A DNA stretch of 54,534 bases, from NCBI GenBank assembly GCA_017694565.1, contig JADIMR010000088.1, positions 1-54,534 of the forward strand, in the 5' to 3' direction. Shown piece after piece: positions 26,099 through 34,246 of this stretch. Under the pieces are notes generated by a model. That model was not told the origin of the DNA, searched no databases, and worked only from the letters and a program-made list of their open reading frames with translations. The number at the start of each line of letters is the position of its first letter. Positions within the stretch are counted from its first letter, which is position 1. A program made the position numbers and the translations under genes. This stretch comes from Candidatus Enterocola intestinipullorum. Lineage in GTDB: Bacteria; Bacteroidota; Bacteroidia; Bacteroidales; Paludibacteraceae.

Positions 26099-28771
26099 AT
26101 GACAGAATGGTATTTTTTCGGTGAGTTGCGCAATTCTGAGAAAATTACGCCGGCCGATATGCAAGAAATAATGGATTATGCCAAGCAACGCAAAAACTAC
26201 CTTAGAAATGTACCATACGCATATATTTTGGATATACTTAATCGTACCGGCGATTTGTTCGCTTGTACAGACGGCGAGTTTTACAAAAATGTGGTGGAAT
26301 CCATGCACAAGCAGCTCGGTTGGTCGCGCGAAATGGTTAAGGAAGGGTTGGCGTTAATATCCGATGTGTTGCAGTACGATAATCTCGAAACACGTTTGCG
26401 TGCTGACTTGGATAATCCAGAATGTTTGGATTTCTTTACCTACAACAAGGCATTTAAAGGTATGGTTAAGGCTGAACCTTACGGTGTGGCATCGCACGTT
26501 TCGGCAGGTAATGTTTTTGTAGGAGCGGTTGATACTTTGGTGCAAGGGCTTATTACCAAAAATGTAAGCGTGCTTAAAATGTCTTCTGCCGACCCCGTTT
26601 TTCCCGTGCTTTTTGCCAAGGCCTTAAAATCGGTGGATTACGATGGTGTTCTGGCCTCGTCTTTTGCCTTGGTTCCTTTCAAGGGCGGAGACAAGGAAGT
26701 CGAAGCCATTGTTAAGCAGCAGAGCGATGTTTTGGTGGTATATGGGGGTAAAGAGACTGTTTCTGCTTATCGCGACGGTATCGGGTTTCACACAAAAATG
26801 ATCGAGTACGGCCCCAAATACTCCTTATCCATTATCAGCGAGAAAATGATCGATGATGATAACATTGACGATATCGCTATTAAAATAGCCCGCGATTTTA
26901 CCATGTGGGAGCAGTCGGCTTGTTCTTCGCCCCATGCGGTGTTCATAGATTCGCCTGTCAAGGCAGAGAAGTTTTCCCAAAGTCTTAAAAAGGCTTTGGA
27001 GTATTGGGCAAAGAAGATTCCCCATAGTACAATATCCACAAACGAGGCCGTGGAAATTTGTCGTACCCGTGAGTTGGCACGAGTGGACGAGGCTCTCGGC
27101 GAAGCGAAACTTATAATCCCGTCTGTCGATAATCAGGATTGGACTATCATCTTGCAAAAGAAATGCGAGTTCAAAGTGTCCCCGCATCATCGCACGGCAT
27201 ACATTATCGTATCGCCCGATCATGATAAAGACACATTGGCTGCAATAGCCGATTACGGGCAGTTCATTCAGTCGGTGGCTTTGTTAATGCCGGCTGAAAA
27301 ACGATTGGCTTACAGCGACAAGTTGGTGTCCATGGGGGCTGATCGCATTACCGGAATAGGTTGGATGGCAAGGCGCAAACATGGTACTCCGCATGATGGT
27401 ACGCGAGGCACTTCGGAATTGCTGCGCTGGGTTTCTACGGGAGAGGACAAGCCTTTTGAAAATGCGTTCGACTATTTGCCGGACGAGCAGCGCGAAAGAA
27501 ACGTGTTGTTGCGCTTGAACGCCTTTTTGCGTTATTGCCGCAAGCATTCCGAATATTACAGCGAGGTATTGCCTGACAAGGATCTAAAATCGCTTGCGGA
27601 ACTTTCCGAATTGCCTGTTTTGGTTCCGGATGTACTAAAAAGCAAAATTCCTCCCAAAGGCGAAGGCATATTGACGGCACCTTTGGGTTACAGTATATCG
27701 TTTGGCAGCGGCGGCACCACTGGCGATCCGAAGTACATTCATCGTACTAACATTGAAAACCATAAAAATGCCGAACTTATAGGCAAGGGGTATGCCTTGT
27801 CCATATTTGATAAGGATGATATTGTAGCCAATTTATTGTTTGCCGGCAATATGTGGGCATCGTTCTTAAGCCATAACGAGGCAATAGAAGCTACGGGGGC
27901 GCACGTCCTGCCGATAGCCGGAAACATAGCCATGACTGACATGATTTCTGCAATTAGGGCGTTCAAGCCTACGGGGGTGGTAACTATCCCGTCGGTGATG
28001 CTTTCGTTGGCGGAATATGTGGAGAACCATCATCTTGATGACATACGAATTCCCAAAGTCGTAACGGGTGGAGAACATCTTTTCCCAGATGCGAAGGCTT
28101 ACATTGCAAAAGTTTTGCATACCGAAAAATTTGCTTCCACTGGTTATTTGAGTAACGATACAGGATGTATAGGTTTTCAGTGTGAATGTTGCAGCGGTCC
28201 AGTGCATCATATACATGAAGACTATTGTATAATGGAGGTTGTTGATCCGGAAACTAATATGCCGGTACCCGACGGCGAAGACGGCAAGATACTTGTTACT
28301 AATTTCAATCGCAGGTTGATGCCCCTGATCCGCTACGATATAGGCGATATGGGCAGAATACTCACTCGAAGATGCTCTTGTGGCCGGCAAGTAAAACTTA
28401 TGGAGTTGTTGGGGCGTTCCGATGATACTGTCATTATAGGCGGCGGAAACATTCAGTTGGATTCAATAGCGCAAGTCATAAGCAAATACGAGCAGCTTTC
28501 TTATCATTTCAGAATGGTTGCGGAGTTGGAAGACTGCAAAGACAAACTCACCATAGAGGTCGAAACCGTCAAACCCATGTCGCAAGAAGAGTACGAAAAT
28601 CTTGCAAGACAAGTATATGATACGTTGCTGGTAGAAAAGCATGAATTTGCGAACTTTATGAAAACCGGCAGCATAATTCCACCGGTAATAAAAGTGGTTG
28701 CACCTGATACTTTGCCACGAAATCCTCGAACAGGCAAGTTGAAACAAGTGATAGACAAAAGACATGTATAA
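26099..28771 (+). CDS. LuxC-like acyl reductase fused to a PaaK-like adenylate-forming enzyme
   Basis: The start at 26099 (MTEWYFFGELRN) is preferred over the track start 26024, whose first 25 residues overlap the upstream gene. The first ~430 residues are an acyl-CoA/acyl-protein reductase of the LuxC family: SAGNVFVGAVDTLVQG (about 135), the ALDH-like segment, and WEQSACSSPHAVF with the likely catalytic Cys at about 275. Residues ~460-890 form a second adenylate-forming domain of the PaaK/coenzyme F390 synthetase type: FGSGGTTGDPKY (about 535), RYDIGDMGR and LLGRSDDTVIIGGGNIQ. So one protein could activate and reduce an acid to an aldehyde, while LuxE supplies or partners it. The fusion is longer than either family alone (890 residues). 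Stop overlaps the next start by 8 nt. Substrate unknown. Confidence 0.8.
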   Translation: MTEWYFFGELRNSEKITPADMQEIMDYAKQRKNYLRNVPYAYILDILNRTGDLFACTDGEFYKNVVESMHKQLGWSREMVKEGLALISDVLQYDNLETRLRADLDNPECLDFFTYNKAFKGMVKAEPYGVASHVSAGNVFVGAVDTLVQGLITKNVSVLKMSSADPVFPVLFAKALKSVDYDGVLASSFALVPFKGGDKEVEAIVKQQSDVLVVYGGKETVSAYRDGIGFHTKMIEYGPKYSLSIISEKMIDDDNIDDIAIKIARDFTMWEQSACSSPHAVFIDSPVKAEKFSQSLKKALEYWAKKIPHSTISTNEAVEICRTRELARVDEALGEAKLIIPSVDNQDWTIILQKKCEFKVSPHHRTAYIIVSPDHDKDTLAAIADYGQFIQSVALLMPAEKRLAYSDKLVSMGADRITGIGWMARRKHGTPHDGTRGTSELLRWVSTGEDKPFENAFDYLPDEQRERNVLLRLNAFLRYCRKHSEYYSEVLPDKDLKSLAELSELPVLVPDVLKSKIPPKGEGILTAPLGYSISFGSGGTTGDPKYIHRTNIENHKNAELIGKGYALSIFDKDDIVANLLFAGNMWASFLSHNEAIEATGAHVLPIAGNIAMTDMISAIRAFKPTGVVTIPSVMLSLAEYVENHHLDDIRIPKVVTGGEHLFPDAKAYIAKVLHTEKFASTGYLSNDTGCIGFQCECCSGPVHHIHEDYCIMEVVDPETNMPVPDGEDGKILVTNFNRRLMPLIRYDIGDMGRILTRRCSCGRQVKLMELLGRSDDTVIIGGGNIQLDSIAQVISKYEQLSYHFRMVAELEDCKDKLTIEVETVKPMSQEEYENLARQVYDTLLVEKHEFANFMKTGSIIPPVIKVVAPDTLPRNPRTGKLKQVIDKRHV

Positions 28772-30218
28772 GACTGTTTCCAAAATAAGCATAAGTTCGG
28801 AGTTGTTTCAAGTAGAGCCGTTGCAGTATTACGTATGCCGTCTTGCCGAGTATTGCAAAGTGCCGGATAACAAAATGCTTTCGTTGCAGATTCTTGTAGA
28901 GGAGGTGATAACGCATATCATAAAGAAAGCTTGCAACGGCAAAAGCGATGAAACCATAGAGCTTACGGTTTCGTATATGCCGGGTGTGTTCGTCCTTTCT
29001 TTCCACTATTGGGGACTGCCGTTCGGTTATGACATAGACAAGCCGCAAGACGAGGGCGATTTCATAAGTATGCAGCTTATACGCAAGATGGGGTCGTCGT
29101 ACAAGATGAAACAAGACGGCAAGGCAGGGCAAACCATAGAGATTCAGATTGCTTTGAATCTGAGCGTGGAGGAGCGCAAACCTTTGGCCGAGGTGTCGGA
29201 CAAGGCACTCGCAACAGATGAGGTAAGCATACGCAAAATTGAGCCTGACGATATGGAATCGTTGGTACAATGTTTGTATTCGGTTTTCGGTTACAGCTAT
29301 TCTGCCGACGATGTTTATTTCCCTGATGCCATACGTAAAAAATTGGTTGAGGGCAGTTACGACGGCATTGTGGCAGTAAATACCTCCGGTGCGATAGTCG
29401 CTCATGTGGCCATGCTCAAGGATTCTCCGAGTGATATGGTGTGTGAGTGCGGACAGGCATTTGTCCTGCCTACGTATGGCAGGCGCGGCTTGTTTGCCAC
29501 CTTAAAAGAACGCTTGCTTGAAGTTGCCGATCAAAAGGACCTGTATGGTGTTTATAGCAGTGCCATAGCCAGTCACCCGTATACGCAAAAGGCTAATTTG
29601 GCGTTGGGATGCGTGGAAGTTGGATTGGAATTGGCGTATATCTTGGCAGATTTGCAAAGTTTCATCGATCGTGATGGCAAGGAAGAACGCCAGTCTGTTG
29701 TAAGTTTCTTTCATACATTGAGCCGGCAGAACAAGCAGAAAATACTTGTTCCGGCCGAGCATTGCGACATTATACGTAAAACATACGAACTTCTTGCAAT
29801 GGATCGGGATTTTGTTACCGTGTCCGAGCAGGCATTGCCGGATGTTCCATCGGAAATAGAGTCGAGTGTTAAGACGGCATGGAATCAGGTACATATAAAA
29901 ATCAATAATGCCGGTAGTGATTTATTGCGCCATATAGATGGTATAATAAGGCGGTCAATGGCATCGGGTTGCGTGATGTGTTATTTGTCGTTGCCGATGT
30001 GTCGGGAGTTTACTCCTGCTGCCGTGTATGCTCTGCAAAAGATGGGATTCTTTTATTCCGGCATATTGCCATACGGCTTTGACGGCGGAGATATGCTGCG
30101 TATGCAGTGTCTGCTTGGAGTAGATGTTTCGCCTGAATATGTGGTTACTGCAAGCGAGTGGGGCAACGAGTTAAAAAATTATGTTTTCATGCAGAAAAAC
30201 AAATACAATATATGTTGA
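28764..30218 (+). CDS. Degenerate HATPase fused to GNAT acetyltransferase
   Basis: Residues about 1-135 resemble the anti-sigma-factor/RsbW type HATPase (LVEEVITHIIKKA, FHYWGLPFGYD, SMQLIRKMGSSYKM), but the ATP-site residues are missing: the N-box Asn is His, the G1 Asp is lost (YWG in place of DxG) and the G2 glycines are absent. The kinase activity is therefore doubtful. Residues about 150-300 form a GNAT domain (VSIRKIEPDDMESLVQCLY, AFVLPTYGRRGLFATLKERLLE) with the acetyl-CoA-binding Gly-rich turn. The C-terminal ~150 residues (YLSLPMCREFTPAAVYALQKMGFFYSGILP) look like a second GNAT-type fold end. Overlaps the LuxC fusion by 8 nt and the MFS gene by 7 nt, so translation is coupled. It could act as a STAS-binding switch that gates an acylation step; that is inference. 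Confidence 0.65.
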   Translation: MYKTVSKISISSELFQVEPLQYYVCRLAEYCKVPDNKMLSLQILVEEVITHIIKKACNGKSDETIELTVSYMPGVFVLSFHYWGLPFGYDIDKPQDEGDFISMQLIRKMGSSYKMKQDGKAGQTIEIQIALNLSVEERKPLAEVSDKALATDEVSIRKIEPDDMESLVQCLYSVFGYSYSADDVYFPDAIRKKLVEGSYDGIVAVNTSGAIVAHVAMLKDSPSDMVCECGQAFVLPTYGRRGLFATLKERLLEVADQKDLYGVYSSAIASHPYTQKANLALGCVEVGLELAYILADLQSFIDRDGKEERQSVVSFFHTLSRQNKQKILVPAEHCDIIRKTYELLAMDRDFVTVSEQALPDVPSEIESSVKTAWNQVHIKINNAGSDLLRHIDGIIRRSMASGCVMCYLSLPMCREFTPAAVYALQKMGFFYSGILPYGFDGGDMLRMQCLLGVDVSPEYVVTASEWGNELKNYVFMQKNKYNIC

Positions 30219-31423
30219 AACAGAAAGGAATTTTAAGTAAAAATTATTTGCTGTTATGGTCGGGGCAGCTTGTAAGCCAGATGGGAAACAGATTATATCT
30301 GATGGCCTTGTCGTGGTATTTTGTTTCGGAATTGGGCGATAATACAGCATTGTTTTTGGTATTTATATTTTCGAGTCTGCCATCGTTGCTTTTCGGAGCT
30401 TTCGTGGGCCCGTTCATAGAACGCTGGAATAAAAAACATATAATGATTGGTTGCGACTTTATTTGTGCTGCATTGGTTGGAGTGTTGGCATGGCTGGTTA
30501 GCATAAATGAAGCACACAATTATATCATATACGCAGTATGTTTTTTGCTTAATACGATGAATTTGTTTTTCAGCCCTTCTGTAAATTCAATGATACCGTC
30601 CATACTTGATGAGGATAGCTACCAGCAAGGAATGTCGTATATGAAAATGATTACTTTTTTGGGGCAAATCATGGGAGCGGCGGTAGGAGGATTGCTTGTA
30701 GGATTCTTCGGAGTATATCTTACCATACTTATAAATGCCATATCGTTTTTTATTTCCGGTTTGGCTGAAATATTCATCACCTATAAACCCGAAATAGTCC
30801 AAAAGACGGGATCTTATATAAGCGACTTAAAAAGTGGTTTGAAATATGCGTGGTCAGATAAAACGGTACGGTCCGTGCTTACCGTCTCAATCGCTTGTAA
30901 TTTGTTCATTCCTACATTCATGGTTTTCCTGCCCATAGTCATTAAGACTCATTTGGGATTAGATGCCCGTCATTATGGCTTTGCTGATGCCATGATGCCG
31001 ATGGGAGCGGTTGTCATGGCAGTGTTTTTATCTAAAGTCAAATTCAATTTGCAGCCATTGCAAGTGCTTGCCACAGGTATAGGTGGCTTAGCTGCAGCAT
31101 TTATGCTAACAGTATTTTTACCATATTATCCGGTGATAATGTTCAGTGTTTTTTGTTACGGCTGTTTTACCAATTTCATAAACATACAGGTCATAACTTA
31201 TTTCCTGCATAGGGTTGATAAAGATTTTCGGGGTAGATTCTTTTCCATTCTGGAGTCGTTCTCGTTTGCGTCCATATCAATATCTTATGTTTTGTCAACC
31301 ATATTGTCGTCCCAGTTCGACACCAAGATTGCAATATTGATTAATGCCGTTTGTCTTATAATAATAACGTTGACAGCCCTGATGTTGCAACGTTCAGTTG
31401 ACAAGGTTAATGTAAAAGCTTAG
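30212..31423 (+). CDS. MFS transporter, macrolide-efflux-type
   Basis: A 403-residue, 12-helix major facilitator protein of the inner membrane. The start at 30212 (MLKQKGILSKNYLLLWSGQLVSQMGNRLYLMALSW) is preferred to the track start 30158, because ATG overlaps the upstream stop codon by 7 nt. The N-terminal layout (LLLWSGQLVSQMGN, GPFIERWNKKHIMIGCDF) is that of the MefA/enterobactin-exporter-like MFS branch, which usually export. Segments after residue 200 show the second half (IKTHLGLDARHYGFADAMMPMGA). In context it could export the product of the acyl-activation and reduction genes or resist it. Substrate unknown. A 12-nt gap leads to the phosphatase gene. Confidence 0.8.
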   Translation: MLKQKGILSKNYLLLWSGQLVSQMGNRLYLMALSWYFVSELGDNTALFLVFIFSSLPSLLFGAFVGPFIERWNKKHIMIGCDFICAALVGVLAWLVSINEAHNYIIYAVCFLLNTMNLFFSPSVNSMIPSILDEDSYQQGMSYMKMITFLGQIMGAAVGGLLVGFFGVYLTILINAISFFISGLAEIFITYKPEIVQKTGSYISDLKSGLKYAWSDKTVRSVLTVSIACNLFIPTFMVFLPIVIKTHLGLDARHYGFADAMMPMGAVVMAVFLSKVKFNLQPLQVLATGIGGLAAAFMLTVFLPYYPVIMFSVFCYGCFTNFINIQVITYFLHRVDKDFRGRFFSILESFSFASISISYVLSTILSSQFDTKIAILINAVCLIIITLTALMLQRSVDKVNVKA

Positions 31424-31435
31424 TAATAGCTGTAT

Positions 31436-33766
31436 ATGTTTCGTTCGTTTTCCACAAGATTAAGTGTTTACATATTGATAATATCCGGCATGGTTTTTTG
31501 CTTTGCCACGGCTATGTTTTACAGTTACTCGAGCGAACGGGAAGAAAAACAAGCCATACGCTATACCATGTCGCTCATTAATAATATGTCGTTGAGTTTG
31601 GGCGAAACTTTGGAACAGATAGAAAACGAGTTGAATTATACGGGACAGTTTATAACTGATTCGGGTACGAATCCCAATTTGCCGGCAACGGTGGAGCGTA
31701 TAATTAAAAACATACCATCAATCATGGGTAGTGGCATAGCCTTTGAACCATATTGTTCTCCTTCGGGAGATGAGTATTGTATGTATTATACAAATTTGGA
31801 CAGTACGGGTAATGCACATACCAAGATGTTGGGAGGAAAGGATTATGACTACTTTGAAATGCCGTGGTACAAAGAAACCATAAAATCCGGGAAACCAGGC
31901 TGGTCCAAACCTTATTTCGACAAGGGCGGAGGGAATCGTCTTATGATTACTTATTCTGTTCCGCTTAGAGACAAAAACGACCGCATATATGCAGTTATAA
32001 CGGCGGATTTGTTTTTGAACGAGTTTTCCTCGCAGTTGGACAGTCTAAAGCCGTATAATGATAGCTATACTTTTTTGTTAAGCAAAAACGGAACATTCCT
32101 TGCCCATCGCGATAAGAAACTTGTTATGGCAAGTACCATATTTTCAATATCCGAGAAAGCAGGTAATACTTCTTTTGCAGAGTTGGGCAGAAAAATGCTC
32201 AATGGAGAGAGTGGCACTTACGTAATTACCAATTTTGACGGGGATCACGCTCTCGCTTTTTTTACTCCAGTGCCCATTTTGGGCTGGTCTATATGTAATA
32301 TCTGCCCGTATGATACTATCTTGGGACACGTGCGTTATACAGCCTTGCTTGCCCTTATAGTGCTTATGTGCTGTTTGTTGGTGCTGTCCGTTGGTATAAG
32401 AATCATGGTGAAAAAACAGACTCGTCCTCTCGAAATGTTTGCGGATGCGGCACGCAAAGTGGCTAATGGAAATTTCAATGAGGCTTTGCCCGAAATATCC
32501 ACAAAGGATGAAATGCTTACCCTTCGCGATTCATTTGCATACATGCAAAAGTCTTTGGCGAAATACATCGAGGATCTAAAAATAACTACCGCCGAGAACG
32601 AGCGTATAAAAAACGAGTTGGATATTTCGCGCAATATACAAATGGATATGTTGCCATTTGATCTGCCCGAGTTTTCTGTTGGACAGGATGTGGAGCTGGC
32701 TGCCGAATTGGTGCCGGCAAAACAGGTAGGAGGCGATTTGTACAGTTACAGTTTGCGCGATAATAAATTGTTTTTTGCCATTGGCGATGTATCCGGTAAA
32801 AGCATACCTGCCGCATTGGTTATGGCTGTTACCCAAAGCCGTTTCAGCAGTGTTTGCAATTATACAGATTCCCCTGCTGAAATAATGAACTTTATAAACA
32901 AGCAAACTTCGGACAAAAACACAAGATGTATGTTTGTTACCATGTTTGCCGGCGTATTGGATTTGTCGAACGGTAAACTTCGTTATTGCAATGCAGGTCA
33001 TGAATTGCCGTTATTGGTAACTGCCGACGGACGTTCGGCTTTCGTGGACATAAGAAAAAATCTTCCGTTGGGAGTTTGCGGCGATTTCCGGTATCGTGAA
33101 AGCTCGTTGGTTTTGGAGAAAAATTCCAAAATTGTTTTGTATACCGATGGCGTTAGCGAGGCAGAGGACAAAAAGCATTGTTTGTTTTCGCGAGACCGTT
33201 TGCAGGAACTTGCCGGTCGCTTGTCGGACAAAAATGCCAAAGAAAGTGCAAACATAATATTGCAGGCAGTTAAAAATTATGCCGATGGAGCAGATCAGAG
33301 TGATGACATAGCTGTTATGGTGCTTACATACAAGGGCGATAGGGGCGAGCTTATTTATAAGGACGAATTAGTCATGAAGAACTCTGCCGATGAATTGAAG
33401 AAACTGTACGGTTTTATCGGAAAAGTTGCAGAAAAGTGTAAGTTTGATCCGAAATTGAGCAACAATGTTTTGCTTGCCGTGGAAGAAGCAGTGATAAATA
33501 TAATTTCGTATGCTTACGATAAAAACACCGTAGGATATATAGATATTAGTGTACAGTGCACAAGTAGTGTGTTGCAGTTCCACATAAAAGACTCGGGAAA
33601 GCCTTTCAATCCTTGCGCTTCCAAAGCTGTGGATACTACGCTTACGGTGAAGGAAAGGCCAATAGGAGGCTTAGGCATATTCCTAATGGAAAAACTTATG
33701 GACGAGGTAAGTTACCAACGTACAAAAGACGGTTACAACTGCCTTTGCTTAAAGAAATTAATATAA
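31436..33766 (+). CDS. dCache-HAMP SpoIIE-type phosphatase with C-terminal HATPase (RsbU/RsbW fusion)
   Basis: A membrane sensor and partner-switching regulator of 776 residues. TM1 is at about 8-30; an extracytoplasmic double-Cache-like sensor fills about 35-295 (MPWYKETIKSGKPGWSKPYFD, NRLMITYSVPLRD); TM2 at about 300-320; HAMP at about 325-375; a helical signalling stretch; then a PP2C phosphatase at about 410-620 with the metal motifs VGGDLY, GDVSGKSIPAALVM, CNAGHELP, LYTDGVSEAED and DQSDDIAVMVL; and a HATPase at about 640-775 with N-box VEEAVINIISYAYD, G1 IKDSGKP and G2 GGLGIFLMEKL intact. So it can dephosphorylate, and its own HATPase can phosphorylate, a STAS protein; the STAS gene follows 12 nt later. 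Ligand of the Cache domain unknown. Confidence 0.88.
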   Translation: MFRSFSTRLSVYILIISGMVFCFATAMFYSYSSEREEKQAIRYTMSLINNMSLSLGETLEQIENELNYTGQFITDSGTNPNLPATVERIIKNIPSIMGSGIAFEPYCSPSGDEYCMYYTNLDSTGNAHTKMLGGKDYDYFEMPWYKETIKSGKPGWSKPYFDKGGGNRLMITYSVPLRDKNDRIYAVITADLFLNEFSSQLDSLKPYNDSYTFLLSKNGTFLAHRDKKLVMASTIFSISEKAGNTSFAELGRKMLNGESGTYVITNFDGDHALAFFTPVPILGWSICNICPYDTILGHVRYTALLALIVLMCCLLVLSVGIRIMVKKQTRPLEMFADAARKVANGNFNEALPEISTKDEMLTLRDSFAYMQKSLAKYIEDLKITTAENERIKNELDISRNIQMDMLPFDLPEFSVGQDVELAAELVPAKQVGGDLYSYSLRDNKLFFAIGDVSGKSIPAALVMAVTQSRFSSVCNYTDSPAEIMNFINKQTSDKNTRCMFVTMFAGVLDLSNGKLRYCNAGHELPLLVTADGRSAFVDIRKNLPLGVCGDFRYRESSLVLEKNSKIVLYTDGVSEAEDKKHCLFSRDRLQELAGRLSDKNAKESANIILQAVKNYADGADQSDDIAVMVLTYKGDRGELIYKDELVMKNSADELKKLYGFIGKVAEKCKFDPKLSNNVLLAVEEAVINIISYAYDKNTVGYIDISVQCTSSVLQFHIKDSGKPFNPCASKAVDTTLTVKERPIGGLGIFLMEKLMDEVSYQRTKDGYNCLCLKKLI

Positions 33767-33778
33767 AGATTAAACTAT

Positions 33779-34078
33779 ATGGAATTTGTTATAACGGAAG
33801 GAGAAGGTAAATCGAGAATGCGTATTTCCGGACGTTTGGATACCCTCAATTCCGAGAAATTCGAGAAAAGAATCCAAGAACTCTTGCCCCTGACTAAGGA
33901 TTTGGAAATAGATTGCGCGAATCTGGAATATATTAGCAGTTCCGGTTTGCGTTGTTTCTTGTTTCTGTTGAAGTCGGCACAAGAAAGCAAGCATACTGTT
34001 ACCCTTGTAAATATGACAGCTCCGATCAAGGAAGTTTTCGACATCACGGGTTTCAGTTCCATGTTCAATATTATTTAA
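33779..34078 (+). CDS. STAS domain anti-sigma-factor antagonist-like protein
   Basis: A 99-residue single STAS domain (SpoIIAA/RsbV family). MRISGRLDTLNSEKFEKRI forms the first strand and helix, and YISSSGLRCFLFLLKSA carries the serine that kinases of the RsbW type phosphorylate. It follows the phosphatase-HATPase gene by 12 nt, and a cognate target sigma factor or anti-sigma factor is not in the window. The degenerate HATPase of the GNAT fusion is a candidate partner (inference). Last gene of the operon; the following 168 nt hold a diverged copy of repeat family 3. Confidence 0.9.
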   Translation: MEFVITEGEGKSRMRISGRLDTLNSEKFEKRIQELLPLTKDLEIDCANLEYISSSGLRCFLFLLKSAQESKHTVTLVNMTAPIKEVFDITGFSSMFNII

Positions 34079-34121
34079 TGGCCGGTAAAAATACGGGTAA
34101 TGCTAAAACAAGTTTGGCATT

Positions 34122-34216
34122 GCATTCGGCTTTCACTATATTTGTAAAGGATATGTTGCACTCGGCAACAATCCACAAGCAAACTTGGTGGCTCCTGCTT
34201 TCGTTTGCATTATAAG
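34122..34216. repeat. Diverged copy of repeat family 3 with a hairpin
   Basis: CATTCGGCTTTCACTATATTTG followed by GGATATGTTGCACTCGG matches the frame of the copies at 24633-24841, including TATATTTG at 34137-34144. After it, GCAAAC and GTTTGC arms flank a variable stretch. The TATATTTG box lies about 100 nt before the response regulator start and may drive it. Confidence 0.55.
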
Positions 34217-34246
34217 TTGGTAAAATTTTCACTAAAAACATAAGTT

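Noticed and set aside
24936-30218. Interpretation of the LuxE/LuxC genes as a bioluminescence operon
   Set aside because: No luxAB, luxD or flavin reductase gene is present in the window, and the neighbours are a switch circuit and an exporter.
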